A DNA stretch of 64,000 nucleotides from Microbacterium sp. 1S1 (GCF_008271365.1 NZ_CP043430.1:2852001-2916000); one strand, 5' to 3'; counted from the stretch's first letter, positions 9,238 to 19,760 are shown. Numbers and translations are program-made. Notes: a model not told the origin generated them from the sequence alone.

Positions 9238-10465
9238 CGCCACGCGGTCGCGCGGCGGCGGTGAGCGCTCCCCCGACGAGCGACAGGACGGCCGCTGCGA
9301 GGAAGACGAGCCAGAAACCGCCGGCAACGGCCACCAGCCCCGCCCCGAGGACAGGCCCGATGAGCTGTCCGAGGGCGGCGGTGACGTTGACGATGCCGAG
9401 GTCGCGCGCGTGGTCCTGCTCATCCGGCAGCAGGTCCGCCGCGAACGCGAGGCCCACGGTCGAAAAGGCTCCGTAACCGACACCCATGAGCGCGGCCGCC
9501 AGCATGGTCATCTCGAAGGTGGGCACAGCCACGATCACCACGCCCGACGCTGCCTGCACGACCGCGGCCGCCACGGTGAGCCGGCGCCGCTCGCCGGTGC
9601 GGTCGGAGACGATCCCGGTGATCACCGAGGCGAGCACGACGAAGACCGTGTAGACGACGATGAGCAGCAGGAGGTTGTCCTGTGCGGTCGTGCTCTCCTG
9701 TCCGAGGCCGTGGAGGAGGAAGAAGAGGAACAGGGCCGTCCCGAGGGCGTTGCCGATGTTCGTGATGAGCCGGCCGGACAGCATCCAGGCGAAGTCGCGG
9801 TCGCGGAGCGATGCCAGGCGGGGCCGTCCGATGCGCTGCGGACGCAGCGCCTCCGTGCTGGGCGGGTCAGGCAGCAGCAGGGCCGCCGCGATGCCCACCG
9901 CGCTGATGACGCCCGCGAGGAGCAGATAGCCGGTGACGATGTCGAGGCCCAGCAGCACGACGAGGCCGACCCCCAGCACGATCCCCACCGCCTGGCTCGA
10001 CCCGACCGCCGCGGATGCAGCGCCGCGCTGCGTCGTCGGGAGCTGGTCGGCGATGAGCGCGGTGAAGGCGGCGGACGACACCGCGACGCCGATCGACACA
10101 CCGACCCATCCGGCGCCGACTGCCCACGGACCGCTGGCGAACCCGGTGGCCACGAGACAGGCGGCCGTGAGCATGACGCCCCCCACAGCCCACGGTCGCC
10201 GTCGATGCGTGCCGGCGCGGCCGCGGTCCGAGAGGGCACCGGCGAGTGGACCGGCCACGACGCCCGCGAGGCCACCCACCCCGAGCACGATGCCGGAGGA
10301 GATGACGCCGCGGATCCAGTCATCCTCCGGAGTGTCGAGCTGCAGCGGAAGCAGGAGCTGCACGGGGGTGAGCTGGACGGTCCAGATGGCGAGCCAGGCG
10401 AGGGTGAACAGCGACATCCACCGCAGCCCCGCCCTCCGCGTGGCGATGACCCGGTTGCCACTCAT
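9179..10465 (-). CDS. MFS transporter
   Basis: 428-residue major facilitator with about twelve membrane segments and the A-like loop GALSDRGRAGTHRRRPW between segments 2 and 3, plus the equivalent GIVSDRTGERRRL in the second half. ATG 10465 overlaps the stop of the GH1 gene by 4 nt (ATGA), so the two form one operon and the transporter probably imports a beta-glucoside or sugar used by that enzyme. The C-terminus (RPRGVRLTPRAVRSS and on) is Arg-rich and runs 59 bp into the convergent hydrolase gene; the last residues may have been acquired through loss of an earlier stop. Confidence 0.88.
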   Translation of the reverse strand: MSGNRVIATRRAGLRWMSLFTLAWLAIWTVQLTPVQLLLPLQLDTPEDDWIRGVISSGIVLGVGGLAGVVAGPLAGALSDRGRAGTHRRRPWAVGGVMLTAACLVATGFASGPWAVGAGWVGVSIGVAVSSAAFTALIADQLPTTQRGAASAAVGSSQAVGIVLGVGLVVLLGLDIVTGYLLLAGVISAVGIAAALLLPDPPSTEALRPQRIGRPRLASLRDRDFAWMLSGRLITNIGNALGTALFLFFLLHGLGQESTTAQDNLLLLIVVYTVFVVLASVITGIVSDRTGERRRLTVAAAVVQAASGVVIVAVPTFEMTMLAAALMGVGYGAFSTVGLAFAADLLPDEQDHARDLGIVNVTAALGQLIGPVLGAGLVAVAGGFWLVFLAAAVLSLVGGALTAAARPRGVRLTPRAVRSSRWRGRGRR

Positions 10466-11835
10466 GGCCGTGCCGCCGCGGCGTCCCTGGCCGCTCTCGC
10501 ACCCGCGACGAGATCGCGATACCAGCGGTAAGAGGCCTTCGGGGTGCGCTCCCCCGTCGTGAAGTCCACGTGCACGAGACCGAACCGCTGGGTGTAGCCG
10601 TCCGTCCATTCCCAGTTGTCGAGCAGCGACCAGACGGTGTACTCCTCGACCCGGACGCCGGCGTCGATGGCCTCCCCCACCGCGTCGATGTGCGCGGAGA
10701 GGTAGGCGATCCGGTCGGTGTCCTCCACGGGGCCGGCGTCGTCCGGTTCCGGGAAGGACGCCCCGTTCTCGCCGATGATGATCGGGGGCATGCCGGGGTG
10801 GCGTCGGTGCAGGTCGACCAGGAGGTCGCGCAGCGCGGACGGCATGATCGGCCACTCGGGACCGAACCCCGTGACCGGGACCCCGGGTGTGGGCACGATC
10901 GCGAACGGGATGTCGTTCCCGGGGCCGGCTGCGGTGACGGTCGTCGGGTTGTAGAAGTTCATGCCGTAGAAGTCGATCGATCCGGCGATGCGCGCGAGGT
11001 CGTCGCCGAGGACGGGGAGCGGCGGGAGCCCGAGCACCTCCAGGTTCGGTGTCGTCCCGGAAAGGAGGGGCTCGCTGAACAGCCGGTTGTGCAGGAGGTC
11101 GTACACCGCGGCCGCGGCGCGATCCTCGTCGGTGTCCCGCAACGGCAGGACCCAGGTGTGGTTGTTGACGAGACCGACGCTCGCCGTGCCTCGGGTATGC
11201 AGCGCCTCAGCGGCTCGCGAATGGGCGAGCAGCTGATGATGCGCGGTCGGAAGCGCGCCGTACAGGAGCTGTCTGCCCGGAGCGAGCGCACCGACCGCAT
11301 AGCCCTGCAGGGTGGTCATGGCGGGCTCGTTGAGCGTGTACCAGGAGGAGACCCGATCCCCGAGACGCGCAGCGACGAGCGCGGCGTACTCACCGAAGCG
11401 CTCGGCGGTGTCACGGACGAGCCAGCCGCCGTCGGCTTCCACCGCGCTCGGCAACTCCCAGTGGTACAGGGTCGGGAAGGGCGTGACTCCGACGTCGAGA
11501 AGAGCGTCGACGACGCGAGCGTAGTGGTCCAGCGCCTTGACGTTGCCCGGGCCGCGTCCGTCCGGCTGCACGCGGGACCACGGGATCGAGAACCGGTACC
11601 GATCGAGGCCGAGACCGGCGGCCACGGCGACGTCGTCGTCCACACGGCGATAGCTGTCACAGGCCGGCTCCGCGGTCGAGCCGTCGCGGATACGCCCCGG
11701 CTTCGCGATCTCGTCATCCCAGATCGACCGTCCCGCGCCATCGGCGCGGCGGGAACCCTCGATCTGGACGGACGAGGTGGCGGCGGACCAGCGGAGCCGC
11801 GCACGAGCGATCGGGTCGGTGCTGAGGGGGGTCAT
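10462..11835 (-). CDS. Glycoside hydrolase family 1 beta-glucosidase
   Basis: 457 residues from ATG 11835, chosen because AGGAG lies 7 nt upstream and the family N-terminus (RWSAATSSVQIEGS) follows. It hydrolyses beta-linked glucosides by the retaining mechanism. The acid/base glutamate is in TLNEP (Glu170) and the nucleophile is in IGENG (Glu356); the aglycone-region WSLLDNWEW motif is also present. There is no signal peptide, so it acts in the cytoplasm on imported sugars. The downstream MFS gene overlaps it. No regulator gene is adjacent. Confidence 0.95.
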   Translation of the reverse strand: MTPLSTDPIARARLRWSAATSSVQIEGSRRADGAGRSIWDDEIAKPGRIRDGSTAEPACDSYRRVDDDVAVAAGLGLDRYRFSIPWSRVQPDGRGPGNVKALDHYARVVDALLDVGVTPFPTLYHWELPSAVEADGGWLVRDTAERFGEYAALVAARLGDRVSSWYTLNEPAMTTLQGYAVGALAPGRQLLYGALPTAHHQLLAHSRAAEALHTRGTASVGLVNNHTWVLPLRDTDEDRAAAAVYDLLHNRLFSEPLLSGTTPNLEVLGLPPLPVLGDDLARIAGSIDFYGMNFYNPTTVTAAGPGNDIPFAIVPTPGVPVTGFGPEWPIMPSALRDLLVDLHRRHPGMPPIIIGENGASFPEPDDAGPVEDTDRIAYLSAHIDAVGEAIDAGVRVEEYTVWSLLDNWEWTDGYTQRFGLVHVDFTTGERTPKASYRWYRDLVAGARAARDAAAARP

Positions 11836-11921
11836 CGGACTCCTGACGTCGTCGTCGTTGAGGATGATTCTGCACCCGGTCCCACCTGGAGCGCGACGGC
11901 GTCTCGGTCGTTCGGCGCCGT

Positions 11922-11952
11922 TTCGCACGATCCGGCCCGGTACTGGTAGACT
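11922..11952 (+). promoter_or_regulatory. Possible rpsT promoter
   Basis: TAGACT at 11947-11952 is a plausible -10 element, with TTCGCA at 11922-11927 as a weak -35 and a 19-bp spacer. It would leave a leader of about 97 nt before rpsT. Weak support only. Confidence 0.35.
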
Positions 11953-12055
11953 CGACTCTTGGCTTGCGTGTGGGTTCTTCCCTCACGACCGCCGTGCAGC
12001 AGCCCTCTTCTGCTGCCGGCACTCCGAATAACTCCTGTACAGAAAGCGTCCACAC

Positions 12056-12316
12056 GTGGCAAACATCAAGTCGCAGATCAAGCGCAACAAGACCAACGAG
12101 AAGGCTCACGAGCGCAACAAGGCCGTGAAGAGCGAGCTGAAGACTCTCGTCCGCCAGACCCGCGAGGCCGTCGCCGCCGGCGACAAGGCCGCTGCCGAGA
12201 AGAGCCTGAAGAAGGCCTCGGTCAAGCTCGACAAGGCCGTCAGCAAGGGTGTGCTGCACAAGAACCAGGCGTCGAACCGCAAGTCGGCGATCGCCAAGCA
12301 GGTTGCGGCTCTCTGA
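12056..12316 (+). CDS. rpsT: 30S ribosomal protein S20
   Basis: 86-residue basic protein that binds the 5' domain of 16S rRNA. The sequence opens [20 protein letters not shown] and is almost entirely helical and Lys/Ala-rich, as S20 always is. It starts at GTG 12056. It faces holA convergently, with a terminator hairpin in between. The rpsT-holA convergent arrangement is standard in actinobacteria. Confidence 0.97.
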   Translation: MANIKSQIKRNKTNEKAHERNKAVKSELKTLVRQTREAVAAGDKAAAEKSLKKASVKLDKAVSKGVLHKNQASNRKSAIAKQVAAL

Positions 12317-12330
12317 GCATCCGACTTCCG

Positions 12331-12361
12331 GAAAGCCCGTCTCCTCGTGAGGCGGGCTTTC
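12331..12361 (+). terminator. rpsT terminator, probably bidirectional with holA
   Basis: GAAAGCCCGTCTC (12331-12343), a CTCGT loop and GAGGCGGGCTTTC (12349-12361) form a 13-bp stem with one G-U pair, followed by a pyrimidine-rich tract. It lies between convergent rpsT and holA. Confidence 0.8.
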
Positions 12362-12386
12362 TGCTTTCTCCGGGAGGAGCCGTTCG

Positions 12387-13424
12387 TCACCCGCCGAACG
12401 GCTCGCGCGTGGCGATGACGGTGACCATGCGCTCGAGAGCGAAGATCGGATCGCGCGCCGCCCCCTTGACCTCGGCATCGGCCCGCGCGGTGGCCTGGAT
12501 CGCCATCCCGAGCGAGCGCTCGTTCCAGCCCGCCAAGTCGCGACGGGCACGATCGACCTGCCAGTCCTTCATCCCGAGGCGCTGGGCGAGCTGTCTACTG
12601 GGCTCGCGGTTGCCCGCGACCCGCGCCATCGTGCGCAGCTTCATCGCGAACGCGGCCACCATCGGGACCGGGTCCGCACCGGACGACAGGGCATGGCGGA
12701 GCGCGATCAGAGCCTCGCCGTAGCGACCGGCGATGGCCGTATCGGCGACGACGAAGGCAGACACCTCGACCCGCCCGCCGTAGTACTTGGTGACGACGTC
12801 TTCCGTGATGTCGCCGTCGACGTCGCCGATGAGCTGCTGGCACGCGGCGGCGAGCTCGGTGAGGTCGTCGGCGAAGGCCGAGACGAGCGCTCGGAGCGCC
12901 GGCGGAGCGATACGCTTCTTCGCGGCCTTGAACTCCCCCGCCGCGAAGTCGACTCGGTCGCCGTCGCGCTTGATGGCGGGGCAGGCGATCTCGATCCCGC
13001 CTCCGGTCCCCGCGCGCAGGGCGTCGAGGAGCTTCTTGCCGCGGACACTGGCTCCGGTGTGGCGGAGCACGACCGTGGCACCCTCCTGCGGGTTCTCCAG
13101 GTACCCGATCGCTTCCTGGAGGAAGGCGTCGGAGCACTTCTCCACGCCGGACACTCGGACAAGTCGCGGCTCCCCGAAAAGCGACGGCGAGGTGAGAGAA
13201 AGCAGCGTGCCGGGGGCGTAGTCATCGGCCCGGACGTCGCTGACCTCGAGCGCCGGGTCTTCGGCGCGGAGGTAGTCTCGCACCCCGGCGATCGCGCGCT
13301 CGGCGCAGATCTCCTCCGGGCCCGAGACGAGCACGAGGGGCGCGGGGTGCGGCTCACGCCAGGACACCTGGGGGATCTTCGTGGCCTTCGCGCCGCCACG
13401 GGAGGGAGGACGGGAAGCTGCCAT
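12387..13424 (-). CDS. holA: DNA polymerase III subunit delta
   Basis: 345-residue clamp-loader delta subunit, which opens the beta sliding clamp. It shows the HolA pattern: a VLVSGPEE N-terminus, the LTSPSLFGEPRLVRVSG clamp-contact region, a TVVLRHTG strand and a C-terminal helical domain with LGMKDWQVDRARRDLAGWN. It lies downstream of comEC on the same strand with a 34-bp gap, in the usual comEA-comEC-holA order. Confidence 0.93.
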   Translation of the reverse strand: MAASRPPSRGGAKATKIPQVSWREPHPAPLVLVSGPEEICAERAIAGVRDYLRAEDPALEVSDVRADDYAPGTLLSLTSPSLFGEPRLVRVSGVEKCSDAFLQEAIGYLENPQEGATVVLRHTGASVRGKKLLDALRAGTGGGIEIACPAIKRDGDRVDFAAGEFKAAKKRIAPPALRALVSAFADDLTELAAACQQLIGDVDGDITEDVVTKYYGGRVEVSAFVVADTAIAGRYGEALIALRHALSSGADPVPMVAAFAMKLRTMARVAGNREPSRQLAQRLGMKDWQVDRARRDLAGWNERSLGMAIQATARADAEVKGAARDPIFALERMVTVIATREPFGG

Positions 13425-13458
13425 GGGACCAGCCTACCGGCGGCGTCGGACACCCGAC

Positions 13459-15870
13459 TCAGGGCGACGCGACCTCGGTCCAGACGCGCAGGGCATCGTC
13501 CTCGATGCCGAGCAGAGTGCGGCCGTCACGATCGGTGCGATACACGCGCGCGCCGAGAGCCGACAGGATCTCCAGGGTCTCCCGACGCGGGTGCCCGTAG
13601 TCGTTGCCGGCGCCGACCGTGATGAGCGCCACGCTCGGATGCGCCGCCTCGTACAGCGCGGATTCCTGATCAGCACTGCCGTGGTGTGCGACCTTCACCA
13701 CGCCATATCCGGTCAACGACGTGCTGCGAAGCAGCGCCCGCTGCGCGACCGCGGAGAGGTCGCCGAGGAACAGGGCCCGTGGCACTCCTCCCCCGGCGAA
13801 CTCGGTGACCACACTCGCATCGTTGCCTGGCGGGAAGGCGACGCTGTCCGGCAGCGGCCAGAGCACCCGCCACGACGCGGCACCCAGTGAGCCCCGGTCC
13901 CCGGCGCCGACGGCCCGAAGGGCGGCGCCCGCCCGCGCCAGACTGTCGAGCATTCGCGCATCACCGGCATCGACGGGCGGTCCATGCAGGACGGTGTCCA
14001 CCCTGCCTTCGAGCACCGCTGCGCCCCGGACGTGGTCCGCGTCGAAATGCGTGAGCACGAGGAGGTCGATGCGATCGATGCTCAGCGAACGCAGGCAGGC
14101 GTCGAGTGCCCCTGGGTCCGGTCCCGTGTCGATGAGGGCGATCTCGTCGTCGGACCGGAGGAGCACAGCGTCCCCCTGGCCCACCGCACAGGCGGCGACG
14201 GCCCAGTCCTGCGGCGCCCGCAACGAGGCGAGCGGCCCGTCGATCAGCGCACGAGACGCGCCGACCGCCGCCAGGACGATCAGAAGGGCGACCGCCGCGC
14301 CGCGGGCGATGGGGAGCAGGGAGGCACCGGCGCGAGTCCGCCCCTCACGAGCCGGCTCTGTCCCTGGACTCTCCAGCGCGGCGCCCCGAGGGTGGGGACG
14401 TCCGCGGCAGCACACCACCCCGATCGCGACACTCACCGCCGCGACCAGCGCGGCGCTGCCGAGGCCCGCTGGCAGCAGCACCTGCGCCCCCGGCATCCCG
14501 GCAGTGACTCGCGCCACTGTCGCGATCCACGCCGACGGCAGCCACGCGGACGCGGCGAGCAGATCGGCGAGGAGCGGAAGAGGCGCAGACAGACAGGCGA
14601 GGAGCCCGATCACCGTGGCGATCGGCGCGGCCGGCTCCGCCAGGAGGTTCGCGACGACCGAGACCAGCGACTGCTGCTCCGCGAACAGCGCGATCACGGG
14701 CGCGCACGCGAGCTGCGCGGCCAGCGGCACAGCGATCGCGACGGCGATCGGGCTCGGCAGCCACCGCGCGATGCCGTTCGCGAGCTTCGGGCCGAGGAGA
14801 ATGAGCGCCCCGGACGCCACGGCAGACAGCGCGAATCCCGGCGTCGATGCGAGCCAGGGGTCGGCGACGAGGAGCGCGGTGACGCAGAGCGCCAGGATGC
14901 CGGCGCCCGCGCTCGGACGCCCGAGCAGTATCGACAGCATGCCCGCCGCGGCCATCGTGGCGGACCGGATGACGCTCGGCTCCGGGGTGACGAGCACGAC
15001 GAAGGCCGCCAGCGCAACGGCGGCGAGCACGACCCGCAGCGCTCGCGTCCCTCCGCACAGCGCAACCACCCCGAAAACCGCCGCGACGACGATCGCGCAG
15101 TTCGCCCCGGACACCGCGGTGAGGTGACTGAGGCCACTCGCTCGCATGTCGGCGGCGAGTTCGGCGGGAACCGCGGTGGTGTCGCCCACGGCGAGTCCCG
15201 GGAGAAGACCCGCACCCGGCTCCGGGAGTCGCGTCGCACGCTCGACGAACGACCGGCGGAGGTCGGCAGCGAATCCGAAGACCCCCGGCGCGGTGCGTTC
15301 CACGGTTCCCGCAGTCACGAAGATGACGAGCGCCGCCCGCTCCCCCGGATCCGTTGCCGCACTCTCACCGGTCACCCGCACCTGCGCACCGAGGGCGAAC
15401 CCCTCCGCCTCCTCGATGCCGATGCGCACCGGCCCGCCGGCCGGCGCCGCGGCGCCCGGCGCACCGATGCGGCTCAGCTGCAGGTCCATCCACAGGCGCC
15501 CATCGCGCCCCACGGTCGCCGAGGACGACACCTGCCCCACCGCCTCGACGACTCTGCCGCCCCATCCCTGCACGGTCTCGCGGTCCGCGGACTGCGCGAA
15601 CACCGCGAACGCCACGGCCGCCGCCGTCGCGAGGACCACGATCACCAGTCCGCCGATCGTCGCGGCTCGCCGGCACCGGATCGTGAGCACGGCACCGATG
15701 ACCACCGCGGATGCCAGGAAACCCGCCGCCAGCCACCCCGCCGTTCCTGGCACGAACTCGCATATCAGAGCCGTGCCCCACGCGCCGATCGCCACCGGCA
15801 GCAGCCGGAGATCACGCGTCGACCGGCTCCCTACTCCGGGGCCCGGGGAGACAACGTGCGACTCGTGCAT
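13459..15870 (-). CDS. comEC: ComEC/Rec2 family DNA-uptake channel
   Basis: 803-residue polytopic membrane protein. The N-terminal part has several membrane segments and an OB-like extracellular segment. The central Competence domain contains GLSHLTAVSGANCAIV. The C-terminal metallo-beta-lactamase-like domain has LTHFDADHVRG (HxDxDH metal motif) and VKVAHHGS. In naturally competent bacteria ComEC passes single-stranded DNA through the membrane. Domains are complete and in frame. The gene follows comEA after a 140-bp gap; competence has not been shown for this lineage, so its use may differ. Confidence 0.92.
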   Translation of the reverse strand: MHESHVVSPGPGVGSRSTRDLRLLPVAIGAWGTALICEFVPGTAGWLAAGFLASAVVIGAVLTIRCRRAATIGGLVIVVLATAAAVAFAVFAQSADRETVQGWGGRVVEAVGQVSSSATVGRDGRLWMDLQLSRIGAPGAAAPAGGPVRIGIEEAEGFALGAQVRVTGESAATDPGERAALVIFVTAGTVERTAPGVFGFAADLRRSFVERATRLPEPGAGLLPGLAVGDTTAVPAELAADMRASGLSHLTAVSGANCAIVVAAVFGVVALCGGTRALRVVLAAVALAAFVVLVTPEPSVIRSATMAAAGMLSILLGRPSAGAGILALCVTALLVADPWLASTPGFALSAVASGALILLGPKLANGIARWLPSPIAVAIAVPLAAQLACAPVIALFAEQQSLVSVVANLLAEPAAPIATVIGLLACLSAPLPLLADLLAASAWLPSAWIATVARVTAGMPGAQVLLPAGLGSAALVAAVSVAIGVVCCRGRPHPRGAALESPGTEPAREGRTRAGASLLPIARGAAVALLIVLAAVGASRALIDGPLASLRAPQDWAVAACAVGQGDAVLLRSDDEIALIDTGPDPGALDACLRSLSIDRIDLLVLTHFDADHVRGAAVLEGRVDTVLHGPPVDAGDARMLDSLARAGAALRAVGAGDRGSLGAASWRVLWPLPDSVAFPPGNDASVVTEFAGGGVPRALFLGDLSAVAQRALLRSTSLTGYGVVKVAHHGSADQESALYEAAHPSVALITVGAGNDYGHPRRETLEILSALGARVYRTDRDGRTLLGIEDDALRVWTEVASP

Positions 15871-16010
15871 CCGCTCAACCTAGAGGTGCGCAGACGGCCC
15901 CTCCGACCTCGTCGGCACGAGCGGAGGAGAACGTCTCACGAGGATGAGATGTGGAGGAGCGATCCGCGGATCCTCGGGGTCGGTCGCTCCGGCACGAGCG
16001 TGGGCGACTC

Positions 16011-16610
16011 TCACACGCGCACCCCGTCGCGCAGCCCCTCCAGAACCTTCTCCCCGATCCCCGGCACCGCCAGGAGGTCGTCCACCGTGCGGAATCGCCC
16101 GTTCTCCTCGCGCCAGGCGACGATACGCTCTGCCAGCGCCGGTCCGATTCCCGGGAGCTCTTCCAGGGCCGCCTGATCCGCCGTGTTCAGGTCGACGGTC
16201 CCGTCGCCGGGAGGGGCGGCCGAAGGGTCGGAGATGGCCCCCACGACGGGCACGAGGATCTGCTCCCCGTCCTCCACCGGTCGGGCGAGGTTGACCCCCG
16301 CGAGGTCGGCGGCGTCCGTCGACCCGCCGGCGGCCGCGAGAGCATCGACGACCCGGGAGTCCGCGTGCAGGACGTACAGGCCCGGACGCTCGACCGCCCC
16401 GAGCACGTGCACGTACAGCTCTGCGGGCGCGGGCTCGACCGACGCCGTGCTCTCCGCGAGCGGAACGGCTTCCACGGACGACTGCTGCCCCTGCAGCAGC
16501 CCGAGCCCGACGGCCGTGGAGAGCGCGACGATCGCCAGCACGACCGCCGCACCGAGCCCGAGGCGGAGCGTCCGACGAGGCGGAGGCGATGGAGCCGGCG
16601 ACGAGGTCAT
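16011..16610 (-). CDS. comEA: ComEA-type helix-hairpin-helix DNA-binding protein
   Basis: 199 residues. A single N-terminal membrane anchor (residues about 18-36) is followed by an SLBB-like domain (LYVHVLGAVERPGLYVL) and a C-terminal double helix-hairpin-helix DNA-binding domain (VDLNTADQAALEELPGIGP and FRTVDDLLAVPGIG). Related ComEA proteins bind incoming double-stranded DNA on the cell surface and hand it to ComEC, encoded directly downstream. Length and domain order are typical of actinobacteria. Confidence 0.92.
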   Translation of the reverse strand: MTSSPAPSPPPRRTLRLGLGAAVVLAIVALSTAVGLGLLQGQQSSVEAVPLAESTASVEPAPAELYVHVLGAVERPGLYVLHADSRVVDALAAAGGSTDAADLAGVNLARPVEDGEQILVPVVGAISDPSAAPPGDGTVDLNTADQAALEELPGIGPALAERIVAWREENGRFRTVDDLLAVPGIGEKVLEGLRDGVRV

Positions 16611-16720
16611 CCGGTCACACTATGTGCCCCGTTCGCGCCTCCCGCCGCGGGACCCAGCGGTCGTGGAGAGACGTTCAGACGGGAACCGTCGTGGAGGACG
16701 GCCGCGACCGGGTCCGGGCG

Positions 16721-17140
16721 TCATCCCTTCGCGCAGGACAGATTCGCGTACACTTCGACGACCCTCTGGTCATCGGGGAAACCCGCCTCCTCCAGCGCCG
16801 TCCGCACGTCTTCGCGCACGGATTCCAGGTAGGCGGAACCGCGCAGCCGGATCGCGGGAACCGTGTCGAGGTCGGGGTCGTCATCGAGGAGGCGGTACCA
16901 GTCGTCCCACTGTCGATCGCTGACGGTCGCGTCCTGCAGAGCGTCGGCGGCGATGCGCTCCGCGTCCGCGGGCGGGTTCTCCACCGCCGGACCCAGCCAC
17001 CACCCGATCTCGCACGTTCCGCCCAACGACGGCACCGACTCCGACCTGTCTGGCCCGCTGATCGGGGGCACGGTCCCGCAGCCGCTCAGGGCCAGCGCCC
17101 CGATGAGGAGGCACGCCCCCCAGGACACCCGTCCCCGCAC
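16721..17140 (-). CDS. Small lipoprotein of unknown function
   Basis: 139 residues with an N-terminal hydrophobic segment and lipobox LSGC, so it is probably a membrane-anchored extracytoplasmic lipoprotein. The mature part is acidic and contains WYRLLDDDPDLDTVPAIRLRG and a final LSC motif. Two cysteines besides the lipid Cys (in TCEIGWW and NLSCAKG) could form a disulfide. It lies 9 bp after the leuS stop on the same strand and is likely co-transcribed. I do not recognise a family. Confidence 0.75.
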   Translation of the reverse strand: MRGRVSWGACLLIGALALSGCGTVPPISGPDRSESVPSLGGTCEIGWWLGPAVENPPADAERIAADALQDATVSDRQWDDWYRLLDDDPDLDTVPAIRLRGSAYLESVREDVRTALEEAGFPDDQRVVEVYANLSCAKG

Positions 17141-17149
17141 GCCGAGGAC

Positions 17150-19714
17150 TCAGCCCTTGACGACGATGCTGACGATCTTCGGGGCCCGCACGACGACCTT
17201 GACGATCTCGCGGTCGCCGATCGAGCGGATCACTCGCTCGTCCGCACGTGCCAGCGCTTCCAGCTCGGCCTCGCTAATCCGGGCGGGCACCTCGAGCTGC
17301 GCCCGTACCTTGCCGCCGATCTGGACGACCGCGGTGACGGTGTCCTCGACCAGCAGCGCCGGGTCGGCGGAGCGCCACGACACGAGTCCGACGGACGGCT
17401 CGTGCCCCAGGATCTCCCACATCTCCTCCGCGGTGTGCGGGGCGATGAGGTCGAGCATGACGGCGATGGTCTCCGCCGCCTCGCGCACGGCGGGGTCGGC
17501 GGCACCGGCGGCGCCGTCGATCGTCTTGCGGGTCACGTTGACGAGCTCCATCAGCCGCGCGACGAGAACGTTGAACTTCGTCTGCTCGACCAGGGCGGGG
17601 GCCTCGGAGAGGAGTTTGTGCGTCGCGCGCCGCAGCCCCGCGTCCCCGCCGTCGAAGACCACGTCGACCGGGCTCGCGACCTCGTGGGCGACACGAAGAG
17701 CCCGCGAAAGGAACTTCTGGGCACCGGTCATCGAGACGTCGGCCCAGTCCTTGTCGTCCTCCACGGGACCGGCGAAGGCCAGACCGACGCGCAGGGCGTC
17801 GGCACCGTGGGCATCGAGCTCCTCCTGGAACAGCACCAGGTTGCCCTTGCTCTTCGACATCTTCTGCCCGTCGAGCAGCACCATGCCCTGGTTGATCAGG
17901 TTGGAGAAGGGCTCGGTGAAGTCGATCAGCCCCATGTCGAAGAGGACCTTGGTGATGAACCGGGCGTAGAGCAGGTGCAGGATGGCGTGCTCGACGCCGC
18001 CGATGTACGAGTCCACCGGCGCCCAGCGCGCCGCCTGGGCCGGGTCGAACGCCACCGTGTCGCTGTTCGGGGACAGGAAGCGGAGGAAGTACCAGGAGCT
18101 GTCCACGAAGGTGTCCATCGTGTCGGGATCGCGCAGCACCGGGTCGCCGGTCTCCGGGTCGGTCGTGCGTACCCAGCTCTCCGCGCCGCCCAGCGGCGAG
18201 GTGCCCTTCGGCTTGAGGTCGAGTCCCTCCACGCTCGGCAGCTTCACCGGCAGCCGGTCCTCGGGAACCGGGATGATCCGGCCGTCCTCGGCGTGCAGCA
18301 TCGGGATCGGTGTTCCCCAGAAGCGCTGGCGCGAGATCAGCCAGTCACGCAGCCGGTAGTTCTTCGCCGCACGTCCGGTGCCCGATGCCTCCAGCTGCTC
18401 GATGGCACGCGCGATCGCGTTGCGCTTGGACAGGCCGTTCAGTGTGCCCGAGTTGATCATGCGCCCTTCACCGGTGAGCGCGATCCCTGTCTTGGCCGGG
18501 TTCTGCTCGTCGAGAGCGGCATCGGCATCGATCGGCACGCCGTCTTCGTCCACCTCGATGACCGGCATCGCTCCGGTGACCGGAGCGGTCGTGTCGACGA
18601 CCACCTTGACCGGCAGATCGAACGCGCGCGCGAAGTCCAGGTCGCGCTGGTCGTGTGCCGGCACGGCCATGACGGCGCCGTGCCCGTAGTCGGCCAGCAC
18701 GTAGTCGGCCGCCCAGATCGGCAGTTTCTCGCCGTTGACCGGATTGATCGCGTACCGACCCAGGAACACGCCCGTCTTCGGACGGTCGGTGGATTGCCGA
18801 TCGATGTCCGTGGTCTTCTGCACCTCGGCCAGGTAGGCCTGGAAGCGCTCGCGCACCTCGGGCTCGGCGTCCGCGGCGATCTCCGCGGCCAGGTCGCCGT
18901 CCGGGGCCACGACGAAGAACGTCGCCCCGTGCAGGGTGTCGGGGCGCGTCGAGAACACCGTCACCGGCTCCTCGCGCCCCTCGATGCGGAAGTCGACGTC
19001 GGCACCGACGGAGCGGCCGATCCAGTTCCGCTGCATCTGCAGCACCTTATGCGGCCAGAACCCCTCGAGCTGGTTCAGATCGTCCAGCAGACGGTCCGCG
19101 TAGTCGGTGATGCGGAAGTACCACTGGGTGAGCTTCTTCTTGACGACCTCATAGCCACAGCGCTCGCATCGCCCGTCGATCACCTGCTCGTTCGCCAGCA
19201 CGGTCTGATCGTTCGGGCACCAGTTCACCGGGCTCTTCTTGCGATACGCCAGTCCGCGCTCGTACATCTTCAGGAACAGCCACTGGTTCCAGCGGTAGTA
19301 CTCGGGGTCGGACGTGTGCAGCACCCTGCTCCAGTCGAACGAGACGCCGTACTGCTGGAAGCCCACCTTCTGCTGCGCGATGTTATGGTACGTCCACTCG
19401 CGCGGGTCGGCGCCCTGGCGGATCGCGGCGTTCTCCGCGGGGAGGCCGAAGGAGTCCCACCCGATGGGGTTCAGGACGTTGTGGCCGCGGTGACGCCAGA
19501 AGCGGGCGACGATGTCGGAGTACAGATAGTTCTCCGCGTGCCCCATGTGCAGGTCCCCGGAGGGGTACGGGAACATCGCCAGCACGTACCGCCGCGGCCG
19601 CGTGTCCTCGTCGCCGCCCGTGAGGAACGTCTCGTGCTCCGCCCAGTACTTCTGCCACTTGGCCTGGATGGCGTGCGGCGAGGAGAACTCCTCGTCGACG
19701 GGAGCGGTGGACAT
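17150..19714 (-). CDS. leuS: Leucyl-tRNA synthetase
   Basis: Charges tRNA-Leu. From ATG 19714 the protein is 854 residues. The class I signatures are HMGH at residues 56-59 and KMSKS at 618-622; the CP1 editing domain lies between ([15 protein letters not shown]), and CxxC pairs of the zinc-binding insertion are present (CPNDQ, CERCG). An in-frame TTG at 19741 would add nine residues with no better SD, so I prefer the ATG. No T-box was recognised in the short leader; pabB lies 46 bp upstream on the same strand. Confidence 0.96.
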   Translation of the reverse strand: MSTAPVDEEFSSPHAIQAKWQKYWAEHETFLTGGDEDTRPRRYVLAMFPYPSGDLHMGHAENYLYSDIVARFWRHRGHNVLNPIGWDSFGLPAENAAIRQGADPREWTYHNIAQQKVGFQQYGVSFDWSRVLHTSDPEYYRWNQWLFLKMYERGLAYRKKSPVNWCPNDQTVLANEQVIDGRCERCGYEVVKKKLTQWYFRITDYADRLLDDLNQLEGFWPHKVLQMQRNWIGRSVGADVDFRIEGREEPVTVFSTRPDTLHGATFFVVAPDGDLAAEIAADAEPEVRERFQAYLAEVQKTTDIDRQSTDRPKTGVFLGRYAINPVNGEKLPIWAADYVLADYGHGAVMAVPAHDQRDLDFARAFDLPVKVVVDTTAPVTGAMPVIEVDEDGVPIDADAALDEQNPAKTGIALTGEGRMINSGTLNGLSKRNAIARAIEQLEASGTGRAAKNYRLRDWLISRQRFWGTPIPMLHAEDGRIIPVPEDRLPVKLPSVEGLDLKPKGTSPLGGAESWVRTTDPETGDPVLRDPDTMDTFVDSSWYFLRFLSPNSDTVAFDPAQAARWAPVDSYIGGVEHAILHLLYARFITKVLFDMGLIDFTEPFSNLINQGMVLLDGQKMSKSKGNLVLFQEELDAHGADALRVGLAFAGPVEDDKDWADVSMTGAQKFLSRALRVAHEVASPVDVVFDGGDAGLRRATHKLLSEAPALVEQTKFNVLVARLMELVNVTRKTIDGAAGAADPAVREAAETIAVMLDLIAPHTAEEMWEILGHEPSVGLVSWRSADPALLVEDTVTAVVQIGGKVRAQLEVPARISEAELEALARADERVIRSIGDREIVKVVVRAPKIVSIVVKG

Positions 19715-19760
19715 GTTCTCGGACAACGAACGCACGACCAATCTGAAGGGAAAAACGGGA

